A stretch of 40,795 nt of DNA from the NCBI GenBank assembly GCA_947259105.1, contig CAMYKU010000030.1:1-40795 (forward strand). The letters run 5' to 3'. Below the pieces are notes generated by a model that had not been told where the DNA came from, did not search any database, and saw nothing but the letters and a program-made list of their open reading frames with translations. This DNA is from an uncultured Alphaproteobacteria bacterium. Lineage in GTDB: Bacteria > Pseudomonadota > Alphaproteobacteria > UBA8366 > JADFVY01. The translations under genes and the position numbers were made by a program. Positions 25,971-33,804 of the stretch are shown piece by piece; position 1 is the stretch's first letter, and each line of letters starts with the position of its first letter.

Positions 25971-26708
25971 CTACTCGCCCCCCGCCTCGAGTTTCGCAGC
26001 CCACGGCGCCAGGTGGCGCTTCTCGCGGGCGCTGTCGGCCTGGTTGCGGCCCGGGCTGAAGAACAGCCCCGGCGCGTGCAGCAGCTTGGAGAACGGGAAC
26101 ACGGCCATCAGCGCGATCACCAGCGCCAGATGGGCCATCAGGATCGGGTCTGCCGGCATCGGCTGCCAGTCGAACCGGATCAGCCCCAGAATGAACGATT
26201 TCAGCGCCACGATATCGGTGCGCGCGACATAGCGCATGGCAAGGCCGCTTGCGGTGATGGCGAGCAGCAGGACCAGCATCAGGTGGTCGGACGGGCCGCT
26301 GATATAGCGGATGCGCTCGACGAAGATGCGCCGGAACCAGAGCGCCCCCAGCCCCGCAAGCATGGCGAAGCCGGCATAGGTGCCGAACGGCTGCACCAGC
26401 ACCACCCAGGTCCATACGGGCTCGGTGAAATAGCGCAGGTGGCGCAGCATGGCCAGCAGTAGCGCCACATGGAACATCCAGCCGAACAGCCAGATCCATT
26501 TGTTCGACTTGAACAGGCTCTCGAACAGGACCACCTCGCGCGCAAGGCGCATGGCGACGCCGCCGGTGTTCAGCGGCGCCGGCATGGTCGGGATCTTCAG
26601 GGGCGCCGGCGTGCGCCAGTACTGTACGATCTTGCGGGCCAGTCCGTAGACCAGCCACGCGGTTGCGGCATAGAAACCCGCTGTGAAGATCGCGGTCAGC
26701 ACGGCCAT
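25971..26708 (-). CDS. dsrM: DsrM, membrane cytochrome b-type subunit
   Basis: A 245-residue NarI-like protein with about five or six hydrophobic helices and several membrane histidines (GWMFHVALLLAMLRHLRYF, PSDHLMLVLLL, MAHLALVIAL) that may bind haem b. It should link DsrK to the quinone pool. GAGGAGG lies just before the start, following a stable hairpin downstream of dsrC. The shorter than usual C-terminal tail (DsrM homologues vary) ends in a charged stretch. Confidence 0.92.
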   Translation of the reverse strand: MAVLTAIFTAGFYAATAWLVYGLARKIVQYWRTPAPLKIPTMPAPLNTGGVAMRLAREVVLFESLFKSNKWIWLFGWMFHVALLLAMLRHLRYFTEPVWTWVVLVQPFGTYAGFAMLAGLGALWFRRIFVERIRYISGPSDHLMLVLLLAITASGLAMRYVARTDIVALKSFILGLIRFDWQPMPADPILMAHLALVIALMAVFPFSKLLHAPGLFFSPGRNQADSAREKRHLAPWAAKLEAGGE

Positions 26709-26720
26709 AACCTCCTCTCG

Positions 26721-26748
26721 GCCCCGGGCGTTTTCACGACCCCGGGGC
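26721..26748 (-). promoter_or_regulatory. Stable hairpin between dsrC and dsrM
   Basis: Perfect 8-base arms GCCCCGGG and CCCGGGGC flank a 12-base loop in the 64-base dsrC-dsrM gap. On the transcript the stem follows dsrC and is followed by the dsrM ribosome binding site, with no U-run. It is better read as an RNA processing or 3'-end stabilising structure than as a terminator. It could account for higher dsrC than dsrM expression. Confidence 0.55.
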
Positions 26749-26772
26749 TGTTCGGCTCAGCAGTCCGATGCG

Positions 26773-27105
26773 TCAGATGCAGCCCGTCGGCTTCGGCAGT
26801 CCGGCGATTTTGCAGGCCTGCTTGGCCGGGCCATACGGGAACAGCTCATAGAGATACTTGCTGTTGCCCTTTTCCGGGCCCATCGACTTCTTGACAGCCT
26901 TGGTGAGCACGCGGATGGCGGGCGCGATCTGGTATTCCTCGTAATACTGACGCAGGAAGTTGACGACCTCCCAATGGTCGTCACCCATCGTGATATTCTC
27001 GTCCTCAGCGATCAGTTCCGCGAGCTCGCGGGACCACTGGCTGATATCCTTGATGTAACCTTCTTCGTCCGCCTCGAACGTAGTGCCATTCAACTGGTAC
27101 GCCAT
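26773..27105 (-). CDS. dsrC: DsrC, sulfur-carrier protein
   Basis: A 110-residue DsrC/TusE protein. The body matches the family (DDHWEVVNFLRQYYEEYQIAPAIRVLTKAV, then GPEKGNSKYLYELFPYGPAKQACKIAGLPKPTGCI). The two functional cysteines are Cys98 and penultimate Cys109, 11 positions apart as in A. vinosum DsrC, so it can form the persulfide and trisulfide intermediates. A strong AAGGAGG site lies 9 bases upstream. It receives sulfur from DsrEFH and delivers it to DsrAB. Confidence 0.97.
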   Translation of the reverse strand: MAYQLNGTTFEADEEGYIKDISQWSRELAELIAEDENITMGDDHWEVVNFLRQYYEEYQIAPAIRVLTKAVKKSMGPEKGNSKYLYELFPYGPAKQACKIAGLPKPTGCI

Positions 27106-27164
27106 TTCTTGACTTCCTCCTTGGGTGTCCTCGTCATGTCGTCGTCAGGTAACGTTTCCCACTC

Positions 27165-27476
27165 TTAAAGCCACGCCTGCTGCGCCTCGTGTTCCGCCAC
27201 GAGATCGACGAATCCCTCGTAGTCGACGACTTCGATGCCGTCTACCAGCGGGGCCTCGCTCAGCCCCCGGGCCGCCATGTCGGGCCCAAGGACGTAAATC
27301 TTGAAATCTCTCACCCGGGCGGCGATCCTGTCGGCGGCGCTGGTTCCGCGCAGCGCGCCGTAGACACCGTCCTCGATCAGCAGAATCGCGCTGCCGGCCC
27401 CGGCCAGCCGCAGGCAGCTGTCCAGGGCGTTCCGCTCCAGGGGCGATTTGTTCACCGTATGCAGCATCGTCGACAT
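27165..27476 (-). CDS. dsrH: DsrH, sulfur-relay subunit (TusB-like)
   Basis: A 103-residue protein of the DsrEFH hexamer. MLHTVNKSPLERNALDSCLRLAG carries Cys21 near the position of the conserved DsrH cysteine (Cys20 in A. vinosum). IYVLGPDMAARGL and the terminal VDLVAEHEAQQAWL are family-typical. It lies 10 bases after dsrF. Confidence 0.93.
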   Translation of the reverse strand: MSTMLHTVNKSPLERNALDSCLRLAGAGSAILLIEDGVYGALRGTSAADRIAARVRDFKIYVLGPDMAARGLSEAPLVDGIEVVDYEGFVDLVAEHEAQQAWL

Positions 27477-27486
27477 CTTCGTCCCC

Positions 27487-27876
27487 TTATGCGCTGATCA
27501 CCACGTCCTGCGCGGCCATGATCTCACGCAATTCGTCGGTACTCAATATTTCCACATCGACCACGAGGTCATCTTCCGTCAGCCCGCGGGCCTCGAGCGA
27601 CTCCTTCTCGACGTACAGCTTCTCGACGTCGTAGCCGTCCAGCGCGCGGAAGGTCGGCGAAAAATTCTTCATGTTGATGCCCGCGGTGTCCTGTCCCTTC
27701 TTGAGCTGGAACACGCCGTCGTCCATGAACACGACGCTGACATCCTGGTCGAATGCCGCCGAAATCAGCACGGTCTCAAGCGATTCCAGGGCGTAGACCG
27801 TGCCGTACGGCGCCTTGCGGTTCACGAACAAGAACCGCTTCACTACTTCCGGGTTAAAATCGTCTTCGTCCATCAT
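27487..27876 (-). CDS. dsrF: DsrF, sulfur-relay subunit (TusC-like)
   Basis: A 129-residue protein with the DsrF/TusC core RFLFVNRKAPYGTVYALESLETVLISAAFDQDVSVVFMDDGVFQLKKGQD. It lacks cysteine and is therefore structural, as expected within the DsrEFH hexamer. Two adjacent ATGs start the frame; the second may be used. It is placed between dsrE and dsrH. Confidence 0.93.
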   Translation of the reverse strand: MMDEDDFNPEVVKRFLFVNRKAPYGTVYALESLETVLISAAFDQDVSVVFMDDGVFQLKKGQDTAGINMKNFSPTFRALDGYDVEKLYVEKESLEARGLTEDDLVVDVEILSTDELREIMAAQDVVISA

Positions 27877-27911
27877 TGCCGTCGTCCGTTTCCTGTCCTC
27901 ATGCCTTGCCG

Positions 27912-28271
27912 TCAGTCGCCGAAGACGACCAGACGGTCGCTAAGGATCCCGGCCTCGATCAGCTGTCCGAGGCCGGAAATCCGGAAGCCGGGGGCCAGGA
28001 TATCGTCCTTGATACCCCGGCGCAGCGCGGCGGCGACGCAGACCACGAGGTCCACATCGCTCTCTTCCGCCAGCTTGCCCCACAGCTCCACGAGATTGCG
28101 GTCGTCCGCCTGGGGCTCGGAGAGCTTGTTCGCGTTGTTGACGCCGTCATGGTAGAAGAACACACGAAACACCTCGTGTCCCTTCGCAATCGCCGCCTTG
28201 GCGAACTGATAGGCAGAGTCCGACGCCTGATGCGTGAACGGACCCTCATTCACCAGTATTCCGAACTTCAT
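27912..28271 (-). CDS. dsrE: DsrE, sulfur-relay subunit with active Cys78
   Basis: A 119-residue TusD-like protein. MKFGILVNEGPFTHQASDSAYQFAKAAIAKGHEVFRVFFYHDGVNNAN is typical. Cys78 in DLVVCVAAALRRG occupies exactly the position of the catalytic persulfide cysteine in A. vinosum DsrE. It should hand sulfane sulfur to DsrC. The presence of dsrEFH is characteristic of the oxidative, not the sulfate-reducing, type of dsr cluster. Confidence 0.95.
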   Translation of the reverse strand: MKFGILVNEGPFTHQASDSAYQFAKAAIAKGHEVFRVFFYHDGVNNANKLSEPQADDRNLVELWGKLAEESDVDLVVCVAAALRRGIKDDILAPGFRISGLGQLIEAGILSDRLVVFGD

Positions 28272-28305
28272 CTCCGTTGCGCCCCTTCCTTGTGTTCCGG
28301 ACGAT

Positions 28306-29385
28306 CTAGAAATGGATGTGCGCCGACGCGTTCAGGCTGCGCCGTGCGCCGCGCCAGTCGTCGATGTGATGACGCGTGAACGCGAGGTCTGTCATCTCGA
28401 AGAAGCGCGGCCAACCGATCCGCTCGATCCATTCGCCCATGCGCTCCCACGGGCGGCCGTCTTCCTTGTAGGCATACAGGATCTTCTTCACGATTTCGGC
28501 CGCTTCCGGCCAGCGCGGCGGGTTGTTCGGGACGCCGGCCGCGACCAGCTTGTGGAAGGTCGGCTTCGAGCGGGCGTTCGAATGCTTGCCGCCCACCCAG
28601 ATCGCCAGCCTGGTCGACTCGTCGCTGTTGATCTGCATCGGCGGGCACGGCGGATAGCAGGCGCCGCAGCAGATGCACTTCTTCTCGTCCACCTCCAGCG
28701 ACGGCTTGCCGTCGACCATGGCGGGGCGTATCGCCGCCACCGGACAGCGCGCCACCACGGCCGGGCGCTCGCACACATTGGCCACCAGATCGTGATTGAT
28801 CTTGGGCGGCTTGATGTACTGCACGTTGATCGCGATATCGCCCTGGCCGCCGCAGTTGATCTGGCAGCACGAGGTCGTGATCTGCACCCGGTTGGGCATC
28901 TCCTCCTTCTTGAAGTCCTCGTAGACCTCGTCCATCAGCGACTTCACCACGCCCGAGGCGTCGGTGCCCGGAATGTCGCAGTGCAGCCAGCCCTGGGTAT
29001 GCGAGATCATCTTGACCGAGTTGCCCGTGCCGCCGACAGGGAAGCCTTCCGATTCGAGCTGCTCGATCAACGGCTCGACCATGGCTTCGTCGCCGACCAT
29101 GAACTCGCAGTTGGAGCGCACGGTAAATCGGACATGGCCTTCCGCATATTTGTCGGCGATGTCGCACAGCTTGCGGATGGTGTGGACGTCCATCTGGCGC
29201 TGGGTGCCGGCCTTGACCGTCCACACCGTGTCTCCGCTGTGCGAGACGTGGCGGAGCACGCCCGGCTGCGGCCGGTCGTGCCATTTCCAGTTGCCGTAGT
29301 TCTTCTTCAGCAGCGGATGCATCAGGGGGAAGGGGTCCGGCACGCCGCTTTCGATGGCACGGCGCGGTTGCGTTGCCTCATTCAT
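28306..29385 (-). CDS. dsrB: DsrB, reverse dissimilatory sulfite reductase beta subunit
   Basis: A 359-residue beta subunit. Typical signatures are SHTQGWLHCDIPGTDASG near residue 128 and the siroheme/[4Fe-4S]-related cysteines in TTSCCQINCGGQGD (173-178) and CERPAVVARCP (205-214). The inserted ferredoxin domain is CICCGACYPPCP near 239-248. With DsrA it forms the alpha2beta2 enzyme that releases sulfite from DsrC-bound sulfur. It starts 48 bases after dsrA. Assignment as oxidative type rests on linked dsrEFH and dsrL. Confidence 0.97.
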   Translation of the reverse strand: MNEATQPRRAIESGVPDPFPLMHPLLKKNYGNWKWHDRPQPGVLRHVSHSGDTVWTVKAGTQRQMDVHTIRKLCDIADKYAEGHVRFTVRSNCEFMVGDEAMVEPLIEQLESEGFPVGGTGNSVKMISHTQGWLHCDIPGTDASGVVKSLMDEVYEDFKKEEMPNRVQITTSCCQINCGGQGDIAINVQYIKPPKINHDLVANVCERPAVVARCPVAAIRPAMVDGKPSLEVDEKKCICCGACYPPCPPMQINSDESTRLAIWVGGKHSNARSKPTFHKLVAAGVPNNPPRWPEAAEIVKKILYAYKEDGRPWERMGEWIERIGWPRFFEMTDLAFTRHHIDDWRGARRSLNASAHIHF

Positions 29386-29433
29386 ATTTCCAATTCCCGT
29401 TCTATGTCTCGAAGCGTGTCGGTGAGGGGTGGC

Positions 29434-30708
29434 CTACTCGGCCGCCTCCGCCGAACCCTTCTTCTCCGCCTTGCGGCGGAACCACTTGTCGGCTTCCTCG
29501 TCCCAGTCGTCGGTGCGGACATAGGACGAAGTGCGCGGATGATTGATCATGTTCGGGTCGGGCTCGACGCCGATGGCCTCCAGGAAGTTGGCCAGGCCGA
29601 TGCGGTCGATGGTCTCGCCGACGCGCTCATGCTCCAGCGCATTCTCGGCGAAGAAATCGATGACGGTCTCGCCAAGCTCGATCAACGCTTCGTAATCCTC
29701 GTCGGTTTCGAGCTTCATGAAGGGGATGACCACGGTGCCCATCTGATCGCCGATCTTCAGCGAGCGCTTGCCGCCCATCAGCACCGACACGCCGCGGTCG
29801 TCGCCCGGCGACAATGCCTTGGTCATGGCGTTGATGCAGTGCATGCAGCGCACGCAGCTCTTGTTGTCGACGTCCAGCGTGTCGTCGTCGTTCAGGCTCA
29901 GCGCGCGGGTCGGGCACATGGCGATGATCTGGTCGATCACCTGTTTGCGACCGTTCGCCTTGACGTAGGCCTTCACCTCTTCCTGGTCGACCTTCATATC
30001 GTCGCGCCAGGTGCCGATCACCGCGAAGTCGGAGCGGTGGATCGCGTTCGAGCAGTCGTTCGGGCAGCCCGAGAACTTGAACTTGAACTTGTACGGCAGC
30101 GCCGGGCGGTGCATCTCGTCGAGGAACTGGTTGATGATGCCGCGATGCGCCTTGACCTCGTCGTAACAGGAATGCTCGCAGCGGGCATGGCCGACGCAGG
30201 CGATCGAGGTACGCAGCGCCGGGCCGGCGCCGCCCATGTCGAGGCCGATGCTTTCGTCGTTCAGCGCGTCGAACGCCTTCTGCACGTTTTCCGTCGTGCA
30301 GCCCTGGAACATGATGTCGCCGCTCTGCCCGTGCAGGGCGATCAGGCCGGAGCCATGCTCTTCCCAAACGTCGCACATCTTGCGCAGCAGGTCGGTGTTG
30401 TAATGCATGCCGGACGGCGGCTGCACGCGCAGGGTATGGAATTCCTTGGATTCGGGGTATTCCTCCGCGACCTCCGAGAAGCGCGGGATGACGCCGCCGC
30501 CATAACCGAAGACACTGACGGTGCCGCCCTTCCAGTAGCCCAGCCGGGTCTCGTAGGAATGCTCCAGCTGACCCAGAAGGTCCTTCATCATATTGGCGTA
30601 GGGCTTGCCTTCGTCATTGGCCAGCCGCTTCAGGCCGGTAACGAAACTTGGCCACGGTCCGGACTCCAGCTCGTCCAGCAATGGCGTGTCATGCATTTTC
30701 TTGGTCAT
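29434..30708 (-). CDS. dsrA: DsrA, reverse dissimilatory sulfite reductase alpha subunit
   Basis: A 424-residue alpha subunit. The siroheme-[4Fe-4S] cysteines are Cys171 and Cys177 (CVGHARC) and Cys215 and Cys219 (CPNDC). A ferredoxin domain has Cys265, 285, 288 and 291. The ATG reading MTKKMHDTP is preferred to an ATG nine codons upstream because GGAGG stands 6 bases before it. It is the first gene of the dsr operon, divergent from the TauD-like gene across a 296-base regulatory region. Confidence 0.97.
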   Translation of the reverse strand: MTKKMHDTPLLDELESGPWPSFVTGLKRLANDEGKPYANMMKDLLGQLEHSYETRLGYWKGGTVSVFGYGGGVIPRFSEVAEEYPESKEFHTLRVQPPSGMHYNTDLLRKMCDVWEEHGSGLIALHGQSGDIMFQGCTTENVQKAFDALNDESIGLDMGGAGPALRTSIACVGHARCEHSCYDEVKAHRGIINQFLDEMHRPALPYKFKFKFSGCPNDCSNAIHRSDFAVIGTWRDDMKVDQEEVKAYVKANGRKQVIDQIIAMCPTRALSLNDDDTLDVDNKSCVRCMHCINAMTKALSPGDDRGVSVLMGGKRSLKIGDQMGTVVIPFMKLETDEDYEALIELGETVIDFFAENALEHERVGETIDRIGLANFLEAIGVEPDPNMINHPRTSSYVRTDDWDEEADKWFRRKAEKKGSAEAAE

Positions 30709-31004
30709 CGCTTTCCTCCAGTGTTCCCTCATCATTTACCCGTGTAACCATCGCGGGTGCGAGCATGCTGTTTTCCGGACCAGAGCACCCATCTAACAAT
30801 CCGAATGACCGATCTGGATTTCTCTATACCTTATATGCGAAACTTATCATATTCTAATACGCGTACCTGAATCCAGCAGAATTGTTGCCTGTTATTCCCG
30901 GATGAGACAATTTGTCATCATTTGGGGTTACGAAAGGACCGATCTGGGACGATTTTTTGGTACAAAATTGCTTGGAAACGGAACCTGGGATCTTCATCGA
31001 AACC
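30709..31004. promoter_or_regulatory. Divergent promoter region of the dsr operon and the TauD-cysG operon
   Basis: This AT-rich gap holds an 11-base direct repeat, GACCGATCTGG, at 30807-30817 and 30937-30947, spaced 130 bases apart, one copy near each side. It also holds a palindrome GACAATTTGTC at 30906-30916. These are candidate operator sites for a regulator of both operons. Several TATA-like stretches lie at 30825-30860 on the dsrA side, but no paired promoter could be picked with confidence. Confidence 0.45.
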
Positions 31005-31958
31005 ATGACGAAAGCCGCAGAAAACGTAGGAAAAATTAGCCGGATTCCCATGCCGCGAGGCGGTCCGTTCGATCTGACGGACAACAACGCCTACCGGCGT
31101 TGGCGGGAGAAAAAAATTGCGTCGCGATTCACCGACGTTTCGGATCTTGTGGTAGAAATTTCCTCTCTAGAGACACCCACGGTTGCGGAACGCACGGCGA
31201 TACGCGAGCGGTGCCGGCGGATGAACATGGCAATTTACGCCGGGCCGGAGCAGACGCCGTCGGCGGCGAAAAAATCGGTCGCCGCGCTTGGTGGCGCCTT
31301 CGGGTTGCGCCGTCTGGACCGGAATCTCTGCGCCGAGGAGGACGGCATTTCGGCCCTCGAGGTGCGCGCGGGCCAGGGCGCCGGCGAGTACATTCCCTAT
31401 ACCGACCGGCCGCTCAGCTGGCACACGGACGGCTACTACAACAGTGCCGACGAGCAGGTCCGGGCTGTGATCCTGCATTGCGTCCGGGCGGCGGCGGACG
31501 GCGGCGGCAACGCGCTCATGGATCCCGAAATCGCCTATATCAGGCTGCGCGACGAAAACCCGGACTATATCGCGGCGCTGATGCACAAGCAGGCGATGAC
31601 CATTCCGCCCAACACGATGGGCGGGACCGAGATCCGGCCGGCGCGAATCGGGCCGGTGTTCTCCGTTGACGAAGGCGGCCGCGCCCTCCATATGCGCTAT
31701 TCGGCGCGCAAGGTGAACGTGGTGTGGCGGGACGACGGGACGACCCGGGCGGCGGTGGATTTCCTGAACGCCCTGCTGGCGGCGGACAGCGGGGATGTGC
31801 TGCACTGGCGTCTTGGGCCCGGGCAGGGTTACATCTCGAATAACGTGCTGCATACCCGCACCGCGTTCGGCGATACGCCGGATCCCGCATCGGGCCGGCT
31901 GGTCTACCGGGCGCGCTATTACGACAGGATCGAGGAAACGGAGCCGCGCAATGATTAA
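31005..31958 (+). CDS. TauD/TfdA-family Fe(II)/2-oxoglutarate dioxygenase
   Basis: A 317-residue non-haem iron dioxygenase of the TauD/gamma-butyrobetaine hydroxylase fold. The facial triad is complete: His140 and Asp142 (SWHTDGYYN) and His283 (NNVLHTRTAF). The C-terminal RLVYRARYYDR gives the expected 2-oxoglutarate-binding Arg. The start is uncertain: the ATG at 31005 has only a weak GGGA site, and MPRGGPFDL at 31050 is an alternative. It overlaps the next gene by 8 bases and leads to cysG. A role in sulfonate or other sulfur-compound oxidation is tempting but unproven. Confidence 0.82.
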   Translation: MTKAAENVGKISRIPMPRGGPFDLTDNNAYRRWREKKIASRFTDVSDLVVEISSLETPTVAERTAIRERCRRMNMAIYAGPEQTPSAAKKSVAALGGAFGLRRLDRNLCAEEDGISALEVRAGQGAGEYIPYTDRPLSWHTDGYYNSADEQVRAVILHCVRAAADGGGNALMDPEIAYIRLRDENPDYIAALMHKQAMTIPPNTMGGTEIRPARIGPVFSVDEGGRALHMRYSARKVNVVWRDDGTTRAAVDFLNALLAADSGDVLHWRLGPGQGYISNNVLHTRTAFGDTPDPASGRLVYRARYYDRIEETEPRND

Positions 31959-32142
31959 CATCAGTCAGATCATCATCGAAAATCCGCAGGTCAATTCGTT
32001 CGAGGGGCTGCTGGAGGTGGTCGAGCAGGAGGCGAAGCACGGCACCCTGCATATGCAGTTCGACGTCAAGCCCGACTACCGCGATACGCCGCGGAACTGG
32101 GAATTCCTGCTGGAGGCGGCCTTCTACCGGGGGCGGCCGTGA
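31951..32142 (+). CDS. 63-residue microprotein in the TauD-cysG operon
   Basis: A short acidic protein, MINISQIIIENPQVNSFEGLL... to ...WEFLLEAAFYRGRP. Its ATG lies inside the end of the dioxygenase gene (8-base overlap) and its stop overlaps the next start as GTGA. This tight coupling on both sides argues that it is real. I do not recognise the family. It has no cysteine, signal or membrane helix. Perhaps an accessory of the dioxygenase or of the sulfur pathway. Confidence 0.7.
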   Translation: MINISQIIIENPQVNSFEGLLEVVEQEAKHGTLHMQFDVKPDYRDTPRNWEFLLEAAFYRGRP

Positions 32143-32354
32143 GCGCAGAGACGGTCACGCCGCTCGACGATTTCCCGGCGCCCTGGAACAAGGACGTGGT
32201 CCTCCAGGCGGTCGAGCACGACAGCGGGCTGCGCATGCTGCGCATCCGCATCAAGGAAGGCAAGCGCTTTACGGTCCTCGATATCGACGAGGAAACCGCA
32301 GTGCGCTGGGGCCGGGCCATGACCGACTGGGCGCGCGGCGGCGCCGGGAACTGA
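32139..32354 (+). CDS. 71-residue microprotein preceding cysG
   Basis: A 71-residue soluble protein starting at GTG and overlapping the preceding gene by 4 bases (GTGA). The central stretch DVVLQAVEHDSGLRMLRIRIKEGKRFTVLDIDEETAVRWGRAMTDWA reads like a small alpha/beta fold. No cysteine, signal or membrane helix. It lies 16 bases before cysG. Family not recognised with certainty. Confidence 0.7.
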   Translation: MSAETVTPLDDFPAPWNKDVVLQAVEHDSGLRMLRIRIKEGKRFTVLDIDEETAVRWGRAMTDWARGGAGN

Positions 32355-32370
32355 GCGGCGGGGGAATCGC

Positions 32371-33786
32371 ATGGATCTGCTTCCGGTATTCCAGGATGTG
32401 AAGGGCCGGCCGGTGCTGGTGGTCGGCGGCGGCACCGCGGCCGCGCGCAAGGCGGAACTGGTCTCGCGCGCCGGCGCTGCGGTGACGGTGATCGCCCCCG
32501 GGCTGGGCGAGGACCTGGCGCGGCTGGCGGCCGAGCGCGGCATCGCGCACCGCACCGGCGATGTCGGCGCCGCGGATCTCGAGGGCTGTGCGCTGGCCTT
32601 CGGCGCATCCGACGACATGGCGTTGAACGAGCTTGTGTACGATCTGGCGGTGGCCGCCGGGGTGCCGGTCAACATCGTCGACCGGCCCGAGCTGTGCCAG
32701 TTCATCATGCCGGCGATCCTCGACCGCGACGGCGTCGTGGTGGCGGTCTCCTCGGGCGGCGACGCGCCGCTGCTGACCCGCATGATGAAGGCCCGGTTCG
32801 AGACGCTGGTGCCGACCGCCTACGGGCGGCTTGCGCGCTTCGGCGGCGCCTGGCGGGACCGGGTCAAGGCGGCGATCACCGACGGCGACCTGCGCCGCCG
32901 GTTCTGGGAGAACGTGTTCGAGGGCCCGGTGGCCGAGCTGGTCTTCTCGGGCCGCGAATCGGAGGCCGCCCACGCCATGGAGGCGCAGCTCGACGACATT
33001 GCCGGCGGCAAGGCCGCGCGCGGGCCGGTGGGCGAGGTCTGGCTGGTCGGCGCCGGGCCGGGCGACCCGGACCTGCTGACCTTCCGGGCGCTGCGCCTGA
33101 TGCAGCAGGCCGAAGTCGTGCTCTATGACCGGCTGATTGGCGACGGCATCCTGAACATGGTGCGGCGCGACGCCGAGCGCATCTATGTCGGCAAGGCGGC
33201 GAAGAACCATACCGTCCCGCAGGAGGATATCGGCCATATGCTGGTCCGGCTCGCCGGCGAGGGCAAGCGGGTGCTGCGGCTCAAGGGCGGCGATCCGTTC
33301 ATCTTCGGGCGCGGCGGCGAGGAGATCGAGGCGCTGGCCGCGGAGGGGATTCCGTTCCAGGTCGTTCCCGGGATCACCGCGGCCAGCGGCTGCGCATGCT
33401 ATGCCGGCATCCCGCTGACCCACCGCGACCACGCCCAGGCCTGCGTCTTCGTCACCGGCCACGGCAAGGACGAGAAACTCGGCCTCGATTGGGAGGCGCT
33501 GATCCGCCCCGGCCAGACCATCGTCATATATATGGGCCTCTCTATGCTGCCGAAGCTGGTCAAGGAGTATTGCGCCCATGGCGGCGCCGCCGACATGCCG
33601 GCCGCCATCGTCGAGAAGGGCACGCATCCGGACCAGCGGGTGGTCTCCGGGCCGATCGGGGAATTGCCGTCGCTGGCCGCGAAGGCCGGCCTCGGCCCGC
33701 CGTCGCTGATCATCATCGGCACCGTCGTCACCCTGCGCGGCGATCTCGCCTGGTACGAGGCGGAAGAGGAAGCCGAAATCGTCTGA
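32371..33786 (+). CDS. cysG: CysG, trifunctional siroheme synthase
   Basis: A 471-residue fusion. The N-terminal part (1 to about 215) is precorrin-2 dehydrogenase/ferrochelatase, with RPVLVVGGGTAAARKAELVSRAG and VAVSSGGDAPLLTRMMKARFE. The C-terminal part is uroporphyrinogen III methyltransferase, with VWLVGAGPGDPDLLTFRALRLMQQAEVVLYDRLI, RLKGGDPFIFGRGGEE and VVPGITAASGCACYAGIPLTHR. It makes siroheme, the cofactor of DsrAB, and lies in the operon divergent from dsrA. With DsrN it supplies the cofactor path. Confidence 0.95.
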   Translation: MDLLPVFQDVKGRPVLVVGGGTAAARKAELVSRAGAAVTVIAPGLGEDLARLAAERGIAHRTGDVGAADLEGCALAFGASDDMALNELVYDLAVAAGVPVNIVDRPELCQFIMPAILDRDGVVVAVSSGGDAPLLTRMMKARFETLVPTAYGRLARFGGAWRDRVKAAITDGDLRRRFWENVFEGPVAELVFSGRESEAAHAMEAQLDDIAGGKAARGPVGEVWLVGAGPGDPDLLTFRALRLMQQAEVVLYDRLIGDGILNMVRRDAERIYVGKAAKNHTVPQEDIGHMLVRLAGEGKRVLRLKGGDPFIFGRGGEEIEALAAEGIPFQVVPGITAASGCACYAGIPLTHRDHAQACVFVTGHGKDEKLGLDWEALIRPGQTIVIYMGLSMLPKLVKEYCAHGGAADMPAAIVEKGTHPDQRVVSGPIGELPSLAAKAGLGPPSLIIIGTVVTLRGDLAWYEAEEEAEIV

Positions 33787-33804
33787 CGGGCCGGCTGACC
33801 CCGC

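Noticed and set aside
28234..30747. 837-codon plus-strand frame opposite dsrA/dsrB
   Set aside because: Composition is that of a shadow frame and it lies exactly over the dsrAB genes with their conserved cysteines.
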